Assembly (NCBI GenBank): GCA_964057225.1
Contig: CAXKVF010000074.1
Span: 806,001-870,000, forward strand
Origin: Auanema rhodensis
Taxonomy: Eukaryota; Nematoda; Chromadorea; Rhabditida; Rhabditidae
DNA: 64,000 bases
Reading direction: 5' to 3'
Shown piece by piece: positions 22,884-36,610 of this stretch. A model generated the notes under the pieces. That model saw only the letters and a list, made by a program, of their open reading frames with translations. It did not search any database and had not been told where the DNA came from. Numbering within the stretch: the stretch's first letter is position 1; each line of letters opens with the position of its first letter. Position numbers and translations under genes: made by a program.

Positions 22884-25800
22884 ATGCTAATTAAATGTAC
22901 ACGTGATGTGCACTTGGTATGTAACTCGCTTCACGTGAAAGATAAAGAGATGCGGTTTTCAAAATTAGATTCCCCATGTCCATATTAGTCTAAAAACAAA
23001 TTTTTATTGATATTGGTGCATGGTAACCATGACTTTGAAATTTACGTGAACTTTAATTTATGCTAATTAAATGTACACGTGATGTGCACTTGGTATGTAA
23101 CTCGCTTCACGTGAAAGATAAAGAGATGCGGTTTTCAAAATTAGATTCCCCATGTCCATATTAGTCTAAAAACAAATTTTTATTGATATTGGTTCATGGT
23201 AACCATGACTTTGAAATTTACGTGAACTTTAATTTATGCTAATTAAATGTACACGTGATGTGCACTTGGTATGTAACTCGCTTCACGTGAAAGATAAAGA
23301 GATGCGGTTTTCAAAATTAGATTCCCCATGTCCATATTAGTCTAAAAACAAATTTTTATTGATAGTGGTGCATGGTAACCATGACTTTGAAATTTACGTG
23401 AACTTTAATTTATGCTAATTAAATGTACACGTAATGTGCACTTGGTATGTAACTCGCTTCACGTGAAAGATGAAGAGATGCTGTTTTCAAAATTAGATTC
23501 CCCATGTCCATATTAGTCTAAATACAAATTTTTATTGATATTGGTGCATGGTAACCATGACTTTGAAATTTACGTGAACTTTAATTTATGCTAATTAAAT
23601 GTACACGTGATGTGCACTTGGTATGTAACTCGCTTCACGTGAAAGATAAAGAGATGCGGTTTTCAAAATTAGATTCCCCATGTCCATATTAGTCTAAAAA
23701 CAAATTTTTATTGATATTGGTTCATGGTAACCATGACTTTGAAATTTACGTGAACTTTAATTTATGCTAATTAAATGTACACGTGATGTGCACTTGGTAT
23801 GTAACTCGCTTCACGTGAAAGATAAAGAGATGCAGTTTTCAAAATTAGATTCCCCATGTCCATATTAGTCTAAAAACAAATTTTTATTGATATTGGTGAA
23901 TGGTAACCATGACTTTGAAATTTACGTGAACTTTAATTTATGCTAATTAAATGTACACGTGATGTGCACTTGGTATGTAACTCGCTTCACGTGAAAGATA
24001 AAGAGATGCGGTTTTCAAAATTAGATTCCCCATGTCCATATTAGTCTAAAAACAAATTTTTATTGATATTGGTTCATGGTAACCATGACTTTGAAATTTA
24101 CGTGAACTTTAATTTATGCTAATTAAATGTACACGTGATGTGCACTTGGTATGTAACTCGCTTCACGTGAAAGATAAAGAGATGCGGTTTTCAAAATTAG
24201 ATTCCCCATGTCCATATTAGTCTAAAAACAAATTTTTATTGATATTGGTGCATGGTAACCATGACTTTGAAATTTACGTGAACTTTAATTTATGCTAATT
24301 AAATGTACACGTGATGTGCACTTGGTATGTAACTCGCTTCACGTGAAAGATAAAGAGATGCGGTTTTCAAAATTAGATTCCCCATGTCCATATTAGTCTA
24401 AAAACAAATTTTTATTGATATTGGTGCATGGTAACCATGACTTTGAAATTTACGTGAACTTTAATTTATGCTAATTAAATGTACACGTGATGTGCACTTG
24501 GTATGTAACTCGCTTCACGTGAAAGATAAAGAGATGCGGTTTTCAAAATTAGATTCCCCATGTCCATATTAGTTTAAAAACAAATTTTTATTGATATTGG
24601 TGCATGGTAACCATGACTTTGAAATTTACGTGAACTTTAATTTATGCTAATTAAATGTACACGTGATGTGCACTTGGTATGTAACTCGCTTCACGTGAAA
24701 GATGAAGAGATGCTGTTTTCAAAATTAGATTCCCCATGTCCATATTAGTCTAAAAACAAATTTTTATTGATATTGGTGCATGGTAACCATGACTTTGAAA
24801 TTTACGTGAACTTTAATTTATGCTAATTAAATGTACACGTGATGTGCACTTGGTATGTAACTCGCTTCACGTGAAAGATAAAGAGATGCGGTTTTCAAAA
24901 TTAGATTCCCCATGTCCATATTAGTCTAAAAACAAATTTTTATTGATATTGGTTCATGGTAACCATGACTTTGAAATTTACGTGAACTTTAATTTATGCT
25001 AATTAAATGTACACGTGATGTGCACTTGGTATGTAACTCGCTTCACGTGAAAGATGAAGAGATGCTGTTTTCAAAATTAGATTCCCCATGTCCATATTAG
25101 TCTAAAAACAAATTTTTATTGATATTGGTGCATGGTAACCATGACTTTGAAATTTACGTGAACTTTAATTTATGCTAATTAAATGTACACGTGATGTGCA
25201 CTTGGTATGTAACTCGCTTCACGTGAAAGATAAAGAGATGCGGTTTTCAAAATTAGATTCCCCATGTCCATATTAGTCTAAAAACAAATTTTTATTGATA
25301 TTGGTGCATGGTAACCATGACTTTGAAATTTACGTGAACTTTAATTTATGCTAATTAAATGTACACGTGATGTGCACTTGGTATGTAACTCGCTTCACGT
25401 GAAAGATAAAGAGATGCGGTTTTCAAAATTAGCTTCCCCATGTCCATATTAGTCTAAAAACAAATTTTTATTGATATTGGTTCATGGTAACCATGACTTT
25501 GAAATTTACGTGAACTTTAATTTATGCTAATTAAATGTACACGTGATGTGCACTTGGTATGTAACTCGCTTCACGTGAAAGATAAAGAGATGCGGTTTTC
25601 AAAATTAGATTCCTCATGTCCATATTAGTCTAAAAACAAATTTTTATTGATATTGGTGCATGGTAACCATGACTTTGAAATTTACGTGAACTTTAATTTA
25701 TGCTAATTAAATGTACACGTGATGTGCACTTGGTATGTAACTCGCTTCACGTGAAAGATAAAGAGATGCGGTTTTCAAAATTAGATTCCCCATGTCCATA

Positions 25801-26931
25801 TTAGTCTAAAAACAAATTTTTATTGATATTGGTGAATGGTAACCATGACTTTGAAATTTACGTGAACTTTAATTTATGCTAATTAAATGTACACGTGATG
25901 TGCACTTGGTATGTAACTCGCTTCACGTGAAAGATGAAGAGATGCGGTTTTCAAAATTAGATTCCCCATGTCCATATTAGTCTAAAAACAAATTTTTATT
26001 GATATTGGTGCATGGTAACCATGACTTTGAAATTTACGTGAACTTTAATTTATGCTAATTAAATGTACACGTGATGTGCACTTGGTATGTAACTCGCTTC
26101 ACGTGAAAGATGAAGAGATGCGGTTTTCAAAATTAGATTCCCCATGTCCATATTAGTCTAAAAACAAATTTTTATTGATATTGGTGCATGGTAACCATGA
26201 CTTTGAAATTTACGTGAACTTTAATTTATGCTAATTAAATGTACACGTGATGTGCACTTGGTATGTAACTCGCTTCACGTGAAAGATAAGGAGATGCGGT
26301 TTTCAAAATTAGATTCCCCATGTCCATATTAGTCTAAAAACAAATTTTTATTGATATTGGTGCATGGTAACCATGACTTTGAAATTTACGTGAACTTTAA
26401 TTTATGCTAATTAAATGTACACGTGATGTGCACTTGGTATGTAACTCGCTTCACGTGAAAGATAAAGAGATGCGATTTTCAAAATTAGATTCCCCATGTG
26501 CATATTAGTCTAAAAACAAATTTTTATTGATATTGGTTCATGGTAACCATGACTTTGAAATTTACGTGAACTTTAATTTATGCTAATTAAATGTACACGT
26601 GATGTGCACTTGGTATGTAACTCGCTTCACGTGAAAGATAAAGAGATGCGGTTTTCAAAATTAGATTCCCCATGTCCATATTAGTCTAAAAACAAATTTT
26701 TATTGATATTGCTGCATGGTAACCATGACTTTGAAATTTACGTGAACTTTAATTTATGCTAATTAAATGTACACGTGATGTGCACTTGGTATGTAACTCG
26801 CTTCACGTGAAAGATGAAGAGATGCGGTTTTCAAAATTAGATTCCCCATGTCCATATTAGTCTAAAAACAAATTTTTATTGATATTGGTGCATGGTAACC
26901 ATGACTTTGAAATTTACGTGAACTTTAATTT
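22884..26931 (+). repeat. Recent 23-monomer segmental duplication, left copy (4048 bp)
   Basis: Marker order includes t130g (gatagtgg, 23236), g22a with aaatacaaa (23412), g71a with c136a (23764), c107t (24468), a61g+g71t (24644 and 24996), c136a (25700), two a61g, a63g, g72a+c97g+T135 (26404) and g133c (26580). Every one of these recurs 46 monomers to the right at 30979-35026. I spotted about six differences in 4 kb. Confidence 0.88.
25876..26755 (+). repeat. Pentamer HOR (880 bp), first occurrence
   Basis: Order: a61g; a61g; a63g; g72a+c97g+T135; g133c (gctgcat). The same pentamer is at 33971-34850, 37843-38722 and 38723-39602, with truncated forms at 35555-36258 and 36259-36962. Confidence 0.85.
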
Positions 26932-27107
26932 ATGCTAATTAAATGTACACGTGATGTGCACTTGGTATGTAACTCGCTTCACGTGAAAGATGAAGAGATG
27001 CGGTTTTCAAAATTAGATTCCCCATGTCCATATTAGTCTAAAAACAAATTTTTATTGATATTGGTGCATGGTAACCATGACTTTGAAAGTTACGTGAACT
27101 TTAATTT
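26932..27107 (+). repeat. Mosaic monomer at left edge of the 27-30 kb insertion
   Basis: The 5' part has a61g like the copies at 26756 and 34147, the 3' part has t158g like the copy at 15317. Left of it the sequence follows the 22.9-26.9 kb block, right of it the order follows 15.5-18.5 kb. The exchange therefore took place between unit positions 61 and 158 of this copy. Confidence 0.7.
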
Positions 27108-27635
27108 ATGCTAATTAAATGTACACGTGATGTGCACTTGGTATGTAACTCGCTTCACGTGAAAGATAAAGAGATGCGGTTTTCAAAATTAGAATCCCCA
27201 TGTCCATATTAGTCTAAAAACAAATTTTTATTGATATTGGTGCATGGTAACCATGACTTTGAAATTTACGTGAACTTTAATTTATGCTAATTAAATGTAC
27301 ACGTGATGTGCACTTGGTAAGTAACTCGCTTCACGTGAAAGATAAAGAGATGCGGTTTTCAAAATTAGATTCCCCATGTCCATATTAGTCTAAAAACAAA
27401 TTTTTATTGATATTGGTGCATGGTAACCATGACTTTGAAAGTTACGTGAACTTTAATTTATGCTAATTAAATGTACACGTGATGTGCACTTGGTATGTAA
27501 CTCGCTTCACGTGAAAGATAAAGAGATGCGGTTTTCAAAATTAGATTCCCCATGTCCATATTAGTCTAAAAACAAATTTTTATTGATATTGGTTCATGGT
27601 AACCATGACTTTGAAATTTACGTGAACTTTAATTT

Positions 27636-27810
27636 ATGCTAATTAAATGTACACGTGATGTGCACTTGGTATGTAACTCGCTTCACGTGAAAGATGAAGA
27701 GATGCGGTTTTCAAAATTAGATTCCCCATGTCCATATTAGTCTAAAAACAAATTTTTATTGACATTGGTGCATGGTAACCATGACTTTGAAATTTACGTG
27801 AACTTTAATT
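27636..27810 (+). repeat. 175-bp monomer with the same junction deletion (second)
   Basis: Same markers (a61g, t128c), same lost base and same following monomer (c51a+a56g+t87a) as the copy at 15845. The distance is 67 monomers. Shared rare deletion plus shared flanks mean common descent by a segmental duplication, not two events. Confidence 0.9.
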
Positions 27811-29218
27811 TTGCTAATTAAATGTACACGTGATGTGCACTTGGTATGTAACTCGCTTCAAGTGAGAGATAAAGAGATGCGGTTTTCAAAATTAGAATCC
27901 CCATGTCCATATTAGTCTAAAAACAAATTTTTATTGATATTGGTGCATGGTAACCATGACTTTGAAATTTACGTGAACTTTAATTTATGCTAATTAAATG
28001 TACACGTGATGTGCACTTGGTATGTAACTCGCTTCACGTGAAAGATAAAGAGATGCGGTTTTCAAAATTAGATTCCCCATGTCCATATTAGTCTAAAAAC
28101 AAATTTTTATTGATATTGGTGCATGGTAACCATGACTTTGAAAGTTACGTGAACTTTAATTTATGCTAATTAAATGTACACGTGATGTGCACTTGGTATG
28201 TAACTCGCTTCACGTGAAAGATAAAGAGATGCGGTTTTCAAAATTAGATTCCCCATGTCCATATTAGTTTAAAAACAAATTTTTATTGATATTGGTGCAT
28301 GGTAACCATGACTTTGAAATTTACGTGAACTTTAATTTATGCTAATTAAATGTACACGTGATGTGCACTTGGTATGTAACTCGCTTCACGTGAGAGATAA
28401 AGAGATGCGGTTTTCAAAATTAGAATCCCCATGTCCATATTAGTCTAAAAACAAATTTTTATCGATATTGGTGCATGGTAACCATGACTTTGAAATTTAC
28501 GTGAACTTTAATTTATGCTAATTAAATGTACACGTGATGTGCACTTGGTAAGTAACTCGCTTCACGTGAAAGATAAAGAGATGCGGTTTTCAAAATTAGA
28601 TTCCCCATGTCCATATTAGTCTAAAAACAAATTTTTATTGATATTGGTGCATGGTAACCATGACTTTGAAAGTTACGTGAACTTTAATTTATGCTAATTA
28701 AATGTACACGTGATGTGCACTTGGTATGTAACTCGCTTCACGTGAAAGATAAAGAGATGCGGTTTTCAAAATTAGATTCCCCATGTCCATATTAGTATAA
28801 AAACAAATTTTTATTGATATTGGTTCATGGTAACCATGACTTTGAAATTTACGTGAACTTTAATTTATGCTAATTAAATGTACACGTGATGTGCACTTGG
28901 TATGTAACTCGCTTCACGTGAAAGATGAAGAGATGCGGTTTTCAAAATTAGATTCCCCATGTCCATATTAGTCTAAAAACAAATTTTTATTGACATTGGT
29001 GCATGGTAACCATGACTTTGAAATTTACGTGAACTTTAATTTATGCTAATTAAATGTACACGTGATGTGCACTTGGTATGTAACTCGCTTCGCGTGAAAG
29101 ATAAAGAGATGCGGTTTTCAAAATTAGATTCCCCATGTCCATATTAGTCTAAAAACAAATTTTTATTGATATTGGTGCATGGTAACCATGACTTTGAAAT
29201 TTACGTGAACTTTAATTT
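27811..29218 (+). repeat. Eight-monomer cassette A, copy 3
   Basis: Matches copy 2 including c107a and the preceding junction deletion, so it derives from the copy-2 lineage and not copy 1. One private change, tatcgata in place of tattgata, is in the monomer at 28339. Confidence 0.85.
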
Positions 29219-30450
29219 ATGCTAATTAAATGTACACGTGATGTGCACTTGGTATGTAACTCGCTTCACGTGAAAGATAAAGAGATGCGGTTTTCAAAAT
29301 TAGATTCCCCATGTGCATATTAGTCTAAAAACAAATTTTTATTGATATTGGTGCATGGTAACCATGACTTTGAAATTTACGTGAACTTTAATTTATGCTA
29401 ATTAAATGTACACGTGATGTGCACTTGGTATGTAACTCGCTTCACGTGAAAGATAAGGAGATGCGGTTTTCAAAATTAGATTCCCCATGTCCATATTAGT
29501 CTAAAAACAAATTTTTATTGATATTGGTGCATGGTAACCATGACTTTGAAATTTACGTGAACTTTAATTTATGCTAATTAAATGTACACGTGATGTGCAC
29601 TTGGTATGTAACTCGCTTCACGTGAAAGATAAAGAGATGCGGTTTTCAAAATTAGATTCCCCATGTCCATATTAGTCTAAAAACAAATTTTTATTGATAT
29701 TGGTTCATGGTAACCATGACTTTGAAATTTACGTGAACTTTAATTTATGCTAATTAAATGTATACGTGATGTGCACTTGGTATGTAACTCGCTTCACGTG
29801 AAAGATAAAGAGATGCGGTTTTCAAAATTAGATTCCCCATGTCCATATTAGTCTAAAAACAAAATTTTATTGATATTGGTTCATGGTAACCATGACTTTG
29901 AAATTTACGTGAACTTTAATTTATGCTAATTAAATGTACACGTGATGTGCACTTGGTATGTAACTCGCTTCACGTGAAAGATAAAGAGATGCGGTTTTCA
30001 AAATTAGATTCCCCATGTCCATATTAGTCTAAAAACAAATTTTTATTGATATTGGTTCATGGTAACCATGACTTTGAAATTTACGTGAACTTTAATTTAT
30101 GCTAATTAAATGTACACGTGATGTGCACTTGGTATGTAACTCGCTTCACGTGAAAGATAAAGAGATGCGGTTTTCAAAATTAGATTCCCCATGTCCATAT
30201 TAGTCTAAAAACAAATTTTTATTGATATTGGTGCATGGTAACCATGACTTTGAAATTTACGTGAACTTTAATTTATGCTAATTAAATGTACACGTGATGT
30301 GCACTTGGTATGTAACTCGCTTCACGTGAAAGATAAAGAGATGCGGTTTTCAAAATTAGATTCCCCATGTCCATATTAGTTTAAAAACAAATTTTTATTG
30401 ATATTGGTGCATGGTAACCATGACTTTGAAATTTACGTGAACATTAATTT
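28691..30450 (+). repeat. Cassette B, copy 3 (10 monomers)
   Basis: Same order as copy 2 through the gaacatt monomer (30275), then it jumps to an a137t monomer (30451), skipping the g64a and t76c monomers. Like copy 2 it keeps separate a63g and T135 monomers. One private change, aaaatttt, is in the copy at 29747. Confidence 0.85.
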
Positions 30451-30978
30451 ATGCTAATTAAATGTACACGTGATGTGCACTTGGTATGTAACTCGCTTCA
30501 CGTGAAAGATAAAGAGATGCGGTTTTCAAAATTAGATTCCCCATGTCCATATTAGTCTAAAAACAAATTTTTATTGATATTGGTGCTTGGTAACCATGAC
30601 TTTGAAATTTACGTGAACTTTAATTTATGCTAATTAAATGTACACGTGATGTGCACTTGGTATGTAACTCGCTTCACGTGAAAGATGAAGAGATGCGGTT
30701 TTCAAAATTAGATTCCCCATGTCCATATTAGTCTAAAAACAAATTTTTATTGATATTGGTGCATGGTAACCATGACTTTGAAATTTACGTGAACTTTAAT
30801 TTATGCTAATTAAATGTACACGTGATGTGCACTTGGTATGTAACTCGCTTCACGTGAAAGATAAAGAGATGCGGTTTTCAAAATTAGATTCCCCATGTCC
30901 ATATTAGTCTAAAAACAAATTTTTATTGATATTGCTGCATGGTAACCATGACTTTGAAATTTACGTGAACTTTAATTT

Positions 30979-33900
30979 ATGCTAATTAAATGTACACGTG
31001 ATGTGCACTTGGTATGTAACTCGCTTCACGTGAAAGATAAAGAGATGCGGTTTTCAAAATTAGATTCCCCATGTCCATATTAGTCTAAAAACAAATTTTT
31101 ATTGATATTGGTGCATGGTGACCATGACTTTGAAATTTACGTGAACTTTAATTTATGCTAATTAAATGTACACGTGATGTGCACTTGGTATGTAACTCGC
31201 TTCACGTGAAAGATAAAGAGATGCGGTTTTCAAAATTAGATTCCCCATGTCCATATTAGTCTAAAAACAAATTTTTATTGATATTGGTTCATGGTAACCA
31301 TGACTTTGAAATTTACGTGAACTTTAATTTATGCTAATTAAATGTACACGTGATGTGCACTTGGTATGTAACTCGCTTCACGTGAAAGATAAAGAGATGC
31401 GGTTTTCAAAATTAGATTCCCCATGTCCATATTAGTCTAAAAACAAATTTTTATTGATAGTGGTGCATGGTAACCATGACTTTGAAATTTACGTGAACTT
31501 TAATTTATGCTAATTAAATGTACACGTAATGTGCACTTGGTATGTAACTCGCTTCACGTGAAAGATGAAAAGATGCTGTTTTCAAAATTAGATTCCCCAT
31601 GTCCATATTAGTCTAAATACAAATTTTTATTGATATTGGTGCATGGTAACCATGACTTTGAAATTTACGTGAACTTTAATTTATGCTAATTAAATGTACA
31701 CGTGATGTGCACTTGGTATGTAACTCGCTTCACGTGAAAGATAAAGAGATGCGGTTTTCAAAATTAGATTCCCCATGTCCATATTAGTCTAAAAACAAAT
31801 TTTTATTGATATTGGTTCATGGTAACCATGACTTTGAAATTTACGTGAACTTTAATTTATGCTAATTAAATGTACACGTGATGTGCACTTGGTATGTAAC
31901 TCGCTTCACGTGAAAGATAAAGAGATGCAGTTTTCAAAATTAGATTCCCCATGTCCATATTAGTCTAAAAACAAATTTTTATTGATATTGGTGAATGGTA
32001 ACCATGACTTTGAAATTTACGTGAACTTTAATTTATGCTAATTAAATGTACACGTGATGTGCACTTGGTATGTAACTCGCTTCACGTGAAAGATAAAGAG
32101 ATGCGGTTTTCAAAATTAGATTCCCCATGTCCATATTAGTCTAAAAACAAATTTTTATTGATATTGGTTCATGGTAACCATGACTTTGAAATTTACGTGA
32201 ACTTTAATTTATGCTAATTAAATGTACACGTGATGTGCACTTGGTATGTAACTCGCTTCACGTGAAAGATAAAGAGATGCGGTTTTCAAAATTAGATTCC
32301 CCATGTCCATATTAGTCTAAAAACAAATTTTTATTGATATTGGTGCATGGTAACCATGACTTTGAAATTTACGTGAACTTTAATTTATGCTAATTAAATG
32401 TACACGTGATGTGCACTTGGTATGTAACTCGCTTCACGTGAAAGATAAAGAGATGCGGTTTTCAAAATTAGATTCCCCATGTCCATATTAGTCTAAAAAC
32501 AAATTTTTATTGATATTGGTGCATGGTAACCATGACTTTGAAATTTACGTGAACTTTAATTTATGCTAATTAAATGTACACGTGATGTGCACTTGGTATG
32601 TAACTCGCTTCACGTGAAAGATAAAGAGATGCGGTTTTCAAAATTAGATTCCCCATGTCCATATTAGTTTAAAAACAAATTTTTATTGATATTGGTGCAT
32701 GGTAACCATGACTTTGAAATTTACGTGAACTTTAATTTATGCTAATTAAATGTACACGTGATGTGCACTTGGTATGTAACTCGCTTCACGTGAAAGATGA
32801 AGAGATGCTGTTTTCAAAATTAGATTCCCCATGTCCATATTAGTCTAAAAACAAATTTTTATTGATATTGGTGCATGGTAACCATGACTTTGAAATTTAC
32901 GTGAACTTTAATTTATGCTAATTAAATGTACACGTGATGTGCACTTGGTATGTAACTCGCTTCACGTGAAAGATAAAGAGATGCGGTTTTCAAAATTAGA
33001 TTCCCCATGTCCATATTAGTCTAAAAACAAATTTTTATTGATATTGGTTCATGGTAACCATGACTTTGAAATTTACGTGAACTTTAATTTATGCTAATTA
33101 AATGTACACGTGATGTGCACTTGGTATGTAACTCGCTTCACGTGAAAGATGAAGAGATGCTGTTTTCAAAATTAGATTCCCCATGTCCATATTAGTCTAA
33201 AAACAAATTTTTATTGATATTGGTGCATGGCAACCATGACTTTGAATTTTACGTGAACTTTAATTTATGCTAATTAAATGTACACGTGATGTGCACTTGG
33301 TATGTAACTCGCTTCACGTGAAAGATAAAGAGATGCGGTTTTCAAAATTAGATTCCCCATGTCCATATTAGTCTAAAAACAAATTTTTATTGATATTGGT
33401 GCATGGTAACCATGACTTTGAAATTTACGTGAACTTTAATTTATGCTAATTAAATGTACACGTGATGTGCACTTGGTATGTAACTCGCTTCACGTGAAAG
33501 ATAAAGAGATGCGGTTTTCAAAATTAGATTCCCCATGTCCATATTAGTCTAAAAACAAATTTTTATTGATATTGGTTCATGGTAACCATGACTTTGAAAT
33601 TTACGTGAACTTTAATTTATGCTAATTAAATGTACACGTGATGTGCACTTGGTATGTAACTCGCTTCACGTGAAAGATAAAGAGATGCGGTTTTCAAAAT
33701 TAGATTCCCCATGTCCATATTAGTCTAAAAACAAATTTTTATTGATATTGGTGCATGGTAACCATGACTTTGAAATTTACGTGAACTTTAATTTATGCTA
33801 ATTAAATGTACACGTGATGTGCACTTGGTATGTAACTCGCTTCACGTGAAAGATAAAGAGATGCGGTTTTCAAAATTAGATTCCCCATGTCCATATTAGT

Positions 33901-35026
33901 CTAAAAACAAATTTTTATTGATATTGGTGAATGGTAACCATGACTTTGAAATTTACGTGAACTTTAATTTATGCTAATTAAATGTACACGTGATGTGCAC
34001 TTGGTATGTAACTCGCTTCACGTGAAAGATGAAGAGATGCGGTTTTCAAAATTAGATTCCCCATGTCCATATTAGTCTAAAAACAAATTTTTATTGATAT
34101 TGGTGCATGGTAACCATGACTTTGAAATTTACGTGAACTTTAATTTATGCTAATTAAATGTACACGTGATGTGCACTTGGTATGTAACTCGCTTCACGTG
34201 AAAGATGAAGAGATGCGGTTTTCAAAATTAGATTCCCCATGTCCATATTAGTCTAAAAACAAATTTTTATTGATATTGGTGCATGGTAACCATGACTTTG
34301 AAATTTACGTGAACTTTAATTTATGCTAATTAAATGTACACGTGATGTGCACTTGGTATGTAACTCGCTTCACGTGAAAGATAAGGAGATGCGGTTTTCA
34401 AAATTAGATTCCCCATGTCCATATTAGTCTAAAAACAAATTTTTATTGATATTGGTGCATGGTAACCATGACTTTGAAATTTACGTGAACTTTAATTTAT
34501 GCTAATTAAATGTACACGTGATGTGCACTTGGTATGTAACTCGCTTCACGTGAAAGATAAAGAGATGCGATTTTCAAAATTAGATTCCCCATGTGCATAT
34601 TAGTCTAAAAACAAATTTTTATTGATATTGGTTCATGGTAACCATGACTTTGAAATTTACGTGAACTTTAATTTATGCTAATTAAATGTACACGTGATGT
34701 GCACTTGGTATGTAACTCGCTTCACGTGAAAGATAAAGAGATGCGGTTTTCAAAATTAGATTCCCCATGTCCATATTAGTCTAAAAACAAATTTTTATTG
34801 ATATTGCTGCATGGTAACCATGACTTTGAAATTTACGTGAACTTTAATTTATGCTAATTAAATGTACACGTGATGTGCACTTGGTATGTAACTCGCTTCA
34901 CGTGAAAGATGAAGAGATGCGGTTTTCAAAATTAGATTCCCCATGTCCATATTAGTCTAAAAACAAATTTTTATTGATATTGGTGCATGGTAACCATGAC
35001 TTTGAAATTTACGTGAACTTTAATTT
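30979..35026 (+). repeat. Recent 23-monomer segmental duplication, right copy (4048 bp)
   Basis: Repeats 22884-26931 marker for marker. Private differences noticed: ggtgacc (30979), g64a (31507), ggcaacc and a157t (33147) here; tagcttcc (25348) and c91t (25524) in the left copy. Identity by eye is near 99.8%, far above typical monomer-to-monomer similarity, so the event is young. Confidence 0.88.
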
Positions 35027-36610
35027 ATGCTAATTAAATGTACACGTGATGTGCACTTGGTATGTAACTCGCTTCACGTGAAAGATGAAGAGATGCGGTT
35101 TTCAAAATTAGATTCCCCATGTCCATATTAGTCTAAAAACAAATTTTTATTGATATTGGTGCATGGTAACCATGACTTTGAAATTTACGTGAACTTTAAT
35201 TTATGCTAATTAAATGTACACGTGATGTGCACTTGGTATGTAACTCGCTTCACGTGAAAGATAAGGAGATGCGGTTTTCAAAATTAGATTCCCCATGTCC
35301 ATATTAGTCTAAAAACAAATTTTTATTGATATTGGTGCATGGTAACCATGACTTTGAAATTTACGTGAACTTTAATTTATGCTAATTAAATGTACACGTG
35401 ATGTGCACTTGGTATGTAACTCGCTTCACGTGAAAGATAAAGAGATGCGGTTTTCAAAATTAGATTCCCCATGTCCATATTAGTCTAAAAACAAATTTTT
35501 ATTGATATTGGTGCATGGTAACCATGACTTTGAAATTTACGTGAACTTTAATTTATGCTAATTAAATGTACACGTGATGTGCACTTGGTATGTAACTCGC
35601 TTCACGTGAAAGATGAAGAGATGCGGTTTTCAAAATTAGATTCCCCATGTCCATATTAGTCTAAAAACAAATTTTTATTGATATTGGTGCATGGTAACCA
35701 TGACTTTGAAATTTACGTGAACTTTAATTTATGCTAATTAAATGTACACGTGATGTGCACTTGGTATGTAACTCGCTTCACGTGAAAGATAAGGAGATGC
35801 GGTTTTCAAAATTAGATTCCCCATGTCCATATTAGTCTAAAAACAAATTTTTATTGATATTGGTGCATGGTAACCATGACTTTGAAATTTACGTGAACTT
35901 TAATTTATGCTAATTAAATGTACACGTGATGTGCACTTGGTATGTAACTCGCTTCACGTGAAAGATAAAGAGATGCGATTTTCAAAATTAGATTCCCCAT
36001 GTGCATATTAGTCTAAAAACAAATTTTTATTGATATTGGTTCATGGTAACCATGACTTTGAAATTTACGTGAACTTTAATTTATGCTAATTAAATGTACA
36101 CGTGATGTGCACTTGGTATGTAACTCGCTTCACGTGAAAGATAAAGAGATGCGGTTTTCAAAATTAGATTCCCCATGTCCATATTAGTCTAAAAACAAAT
36201 TTTTATTGATATTGCTGCATGGTAACCATGACTTTGAAATTTACGTGAACTTTAATTTATGCTAATTAAATGTACACGTGATGTGCACTTGGTATGTAAC
36301 TCGCTTCACGTGAAAGATGAAGAGATGCGGTTTTCAAAATTAGATTCCCCATGTCCATATTAGTCTAAAAACAAATTTTTATTGATATTGGTGCATGGTA
36401 ACCATGACTTTGAAATTTACGTGAACTTTAATTTATGCTAATTAAATGTACACGTGATGTGCACTTGGTATGTAACTCGCTTCACGTGAAAGATGAAGAG
36501 ATGCGGTTTTCAAAATTAGATTCCCCATGTCCATATTAGTCTAAAAACAAATTTTTATTGATATTGGTTCATGGTAACCATGACTTTGAAATTTACGTGA
36601 ACTTTAATTT

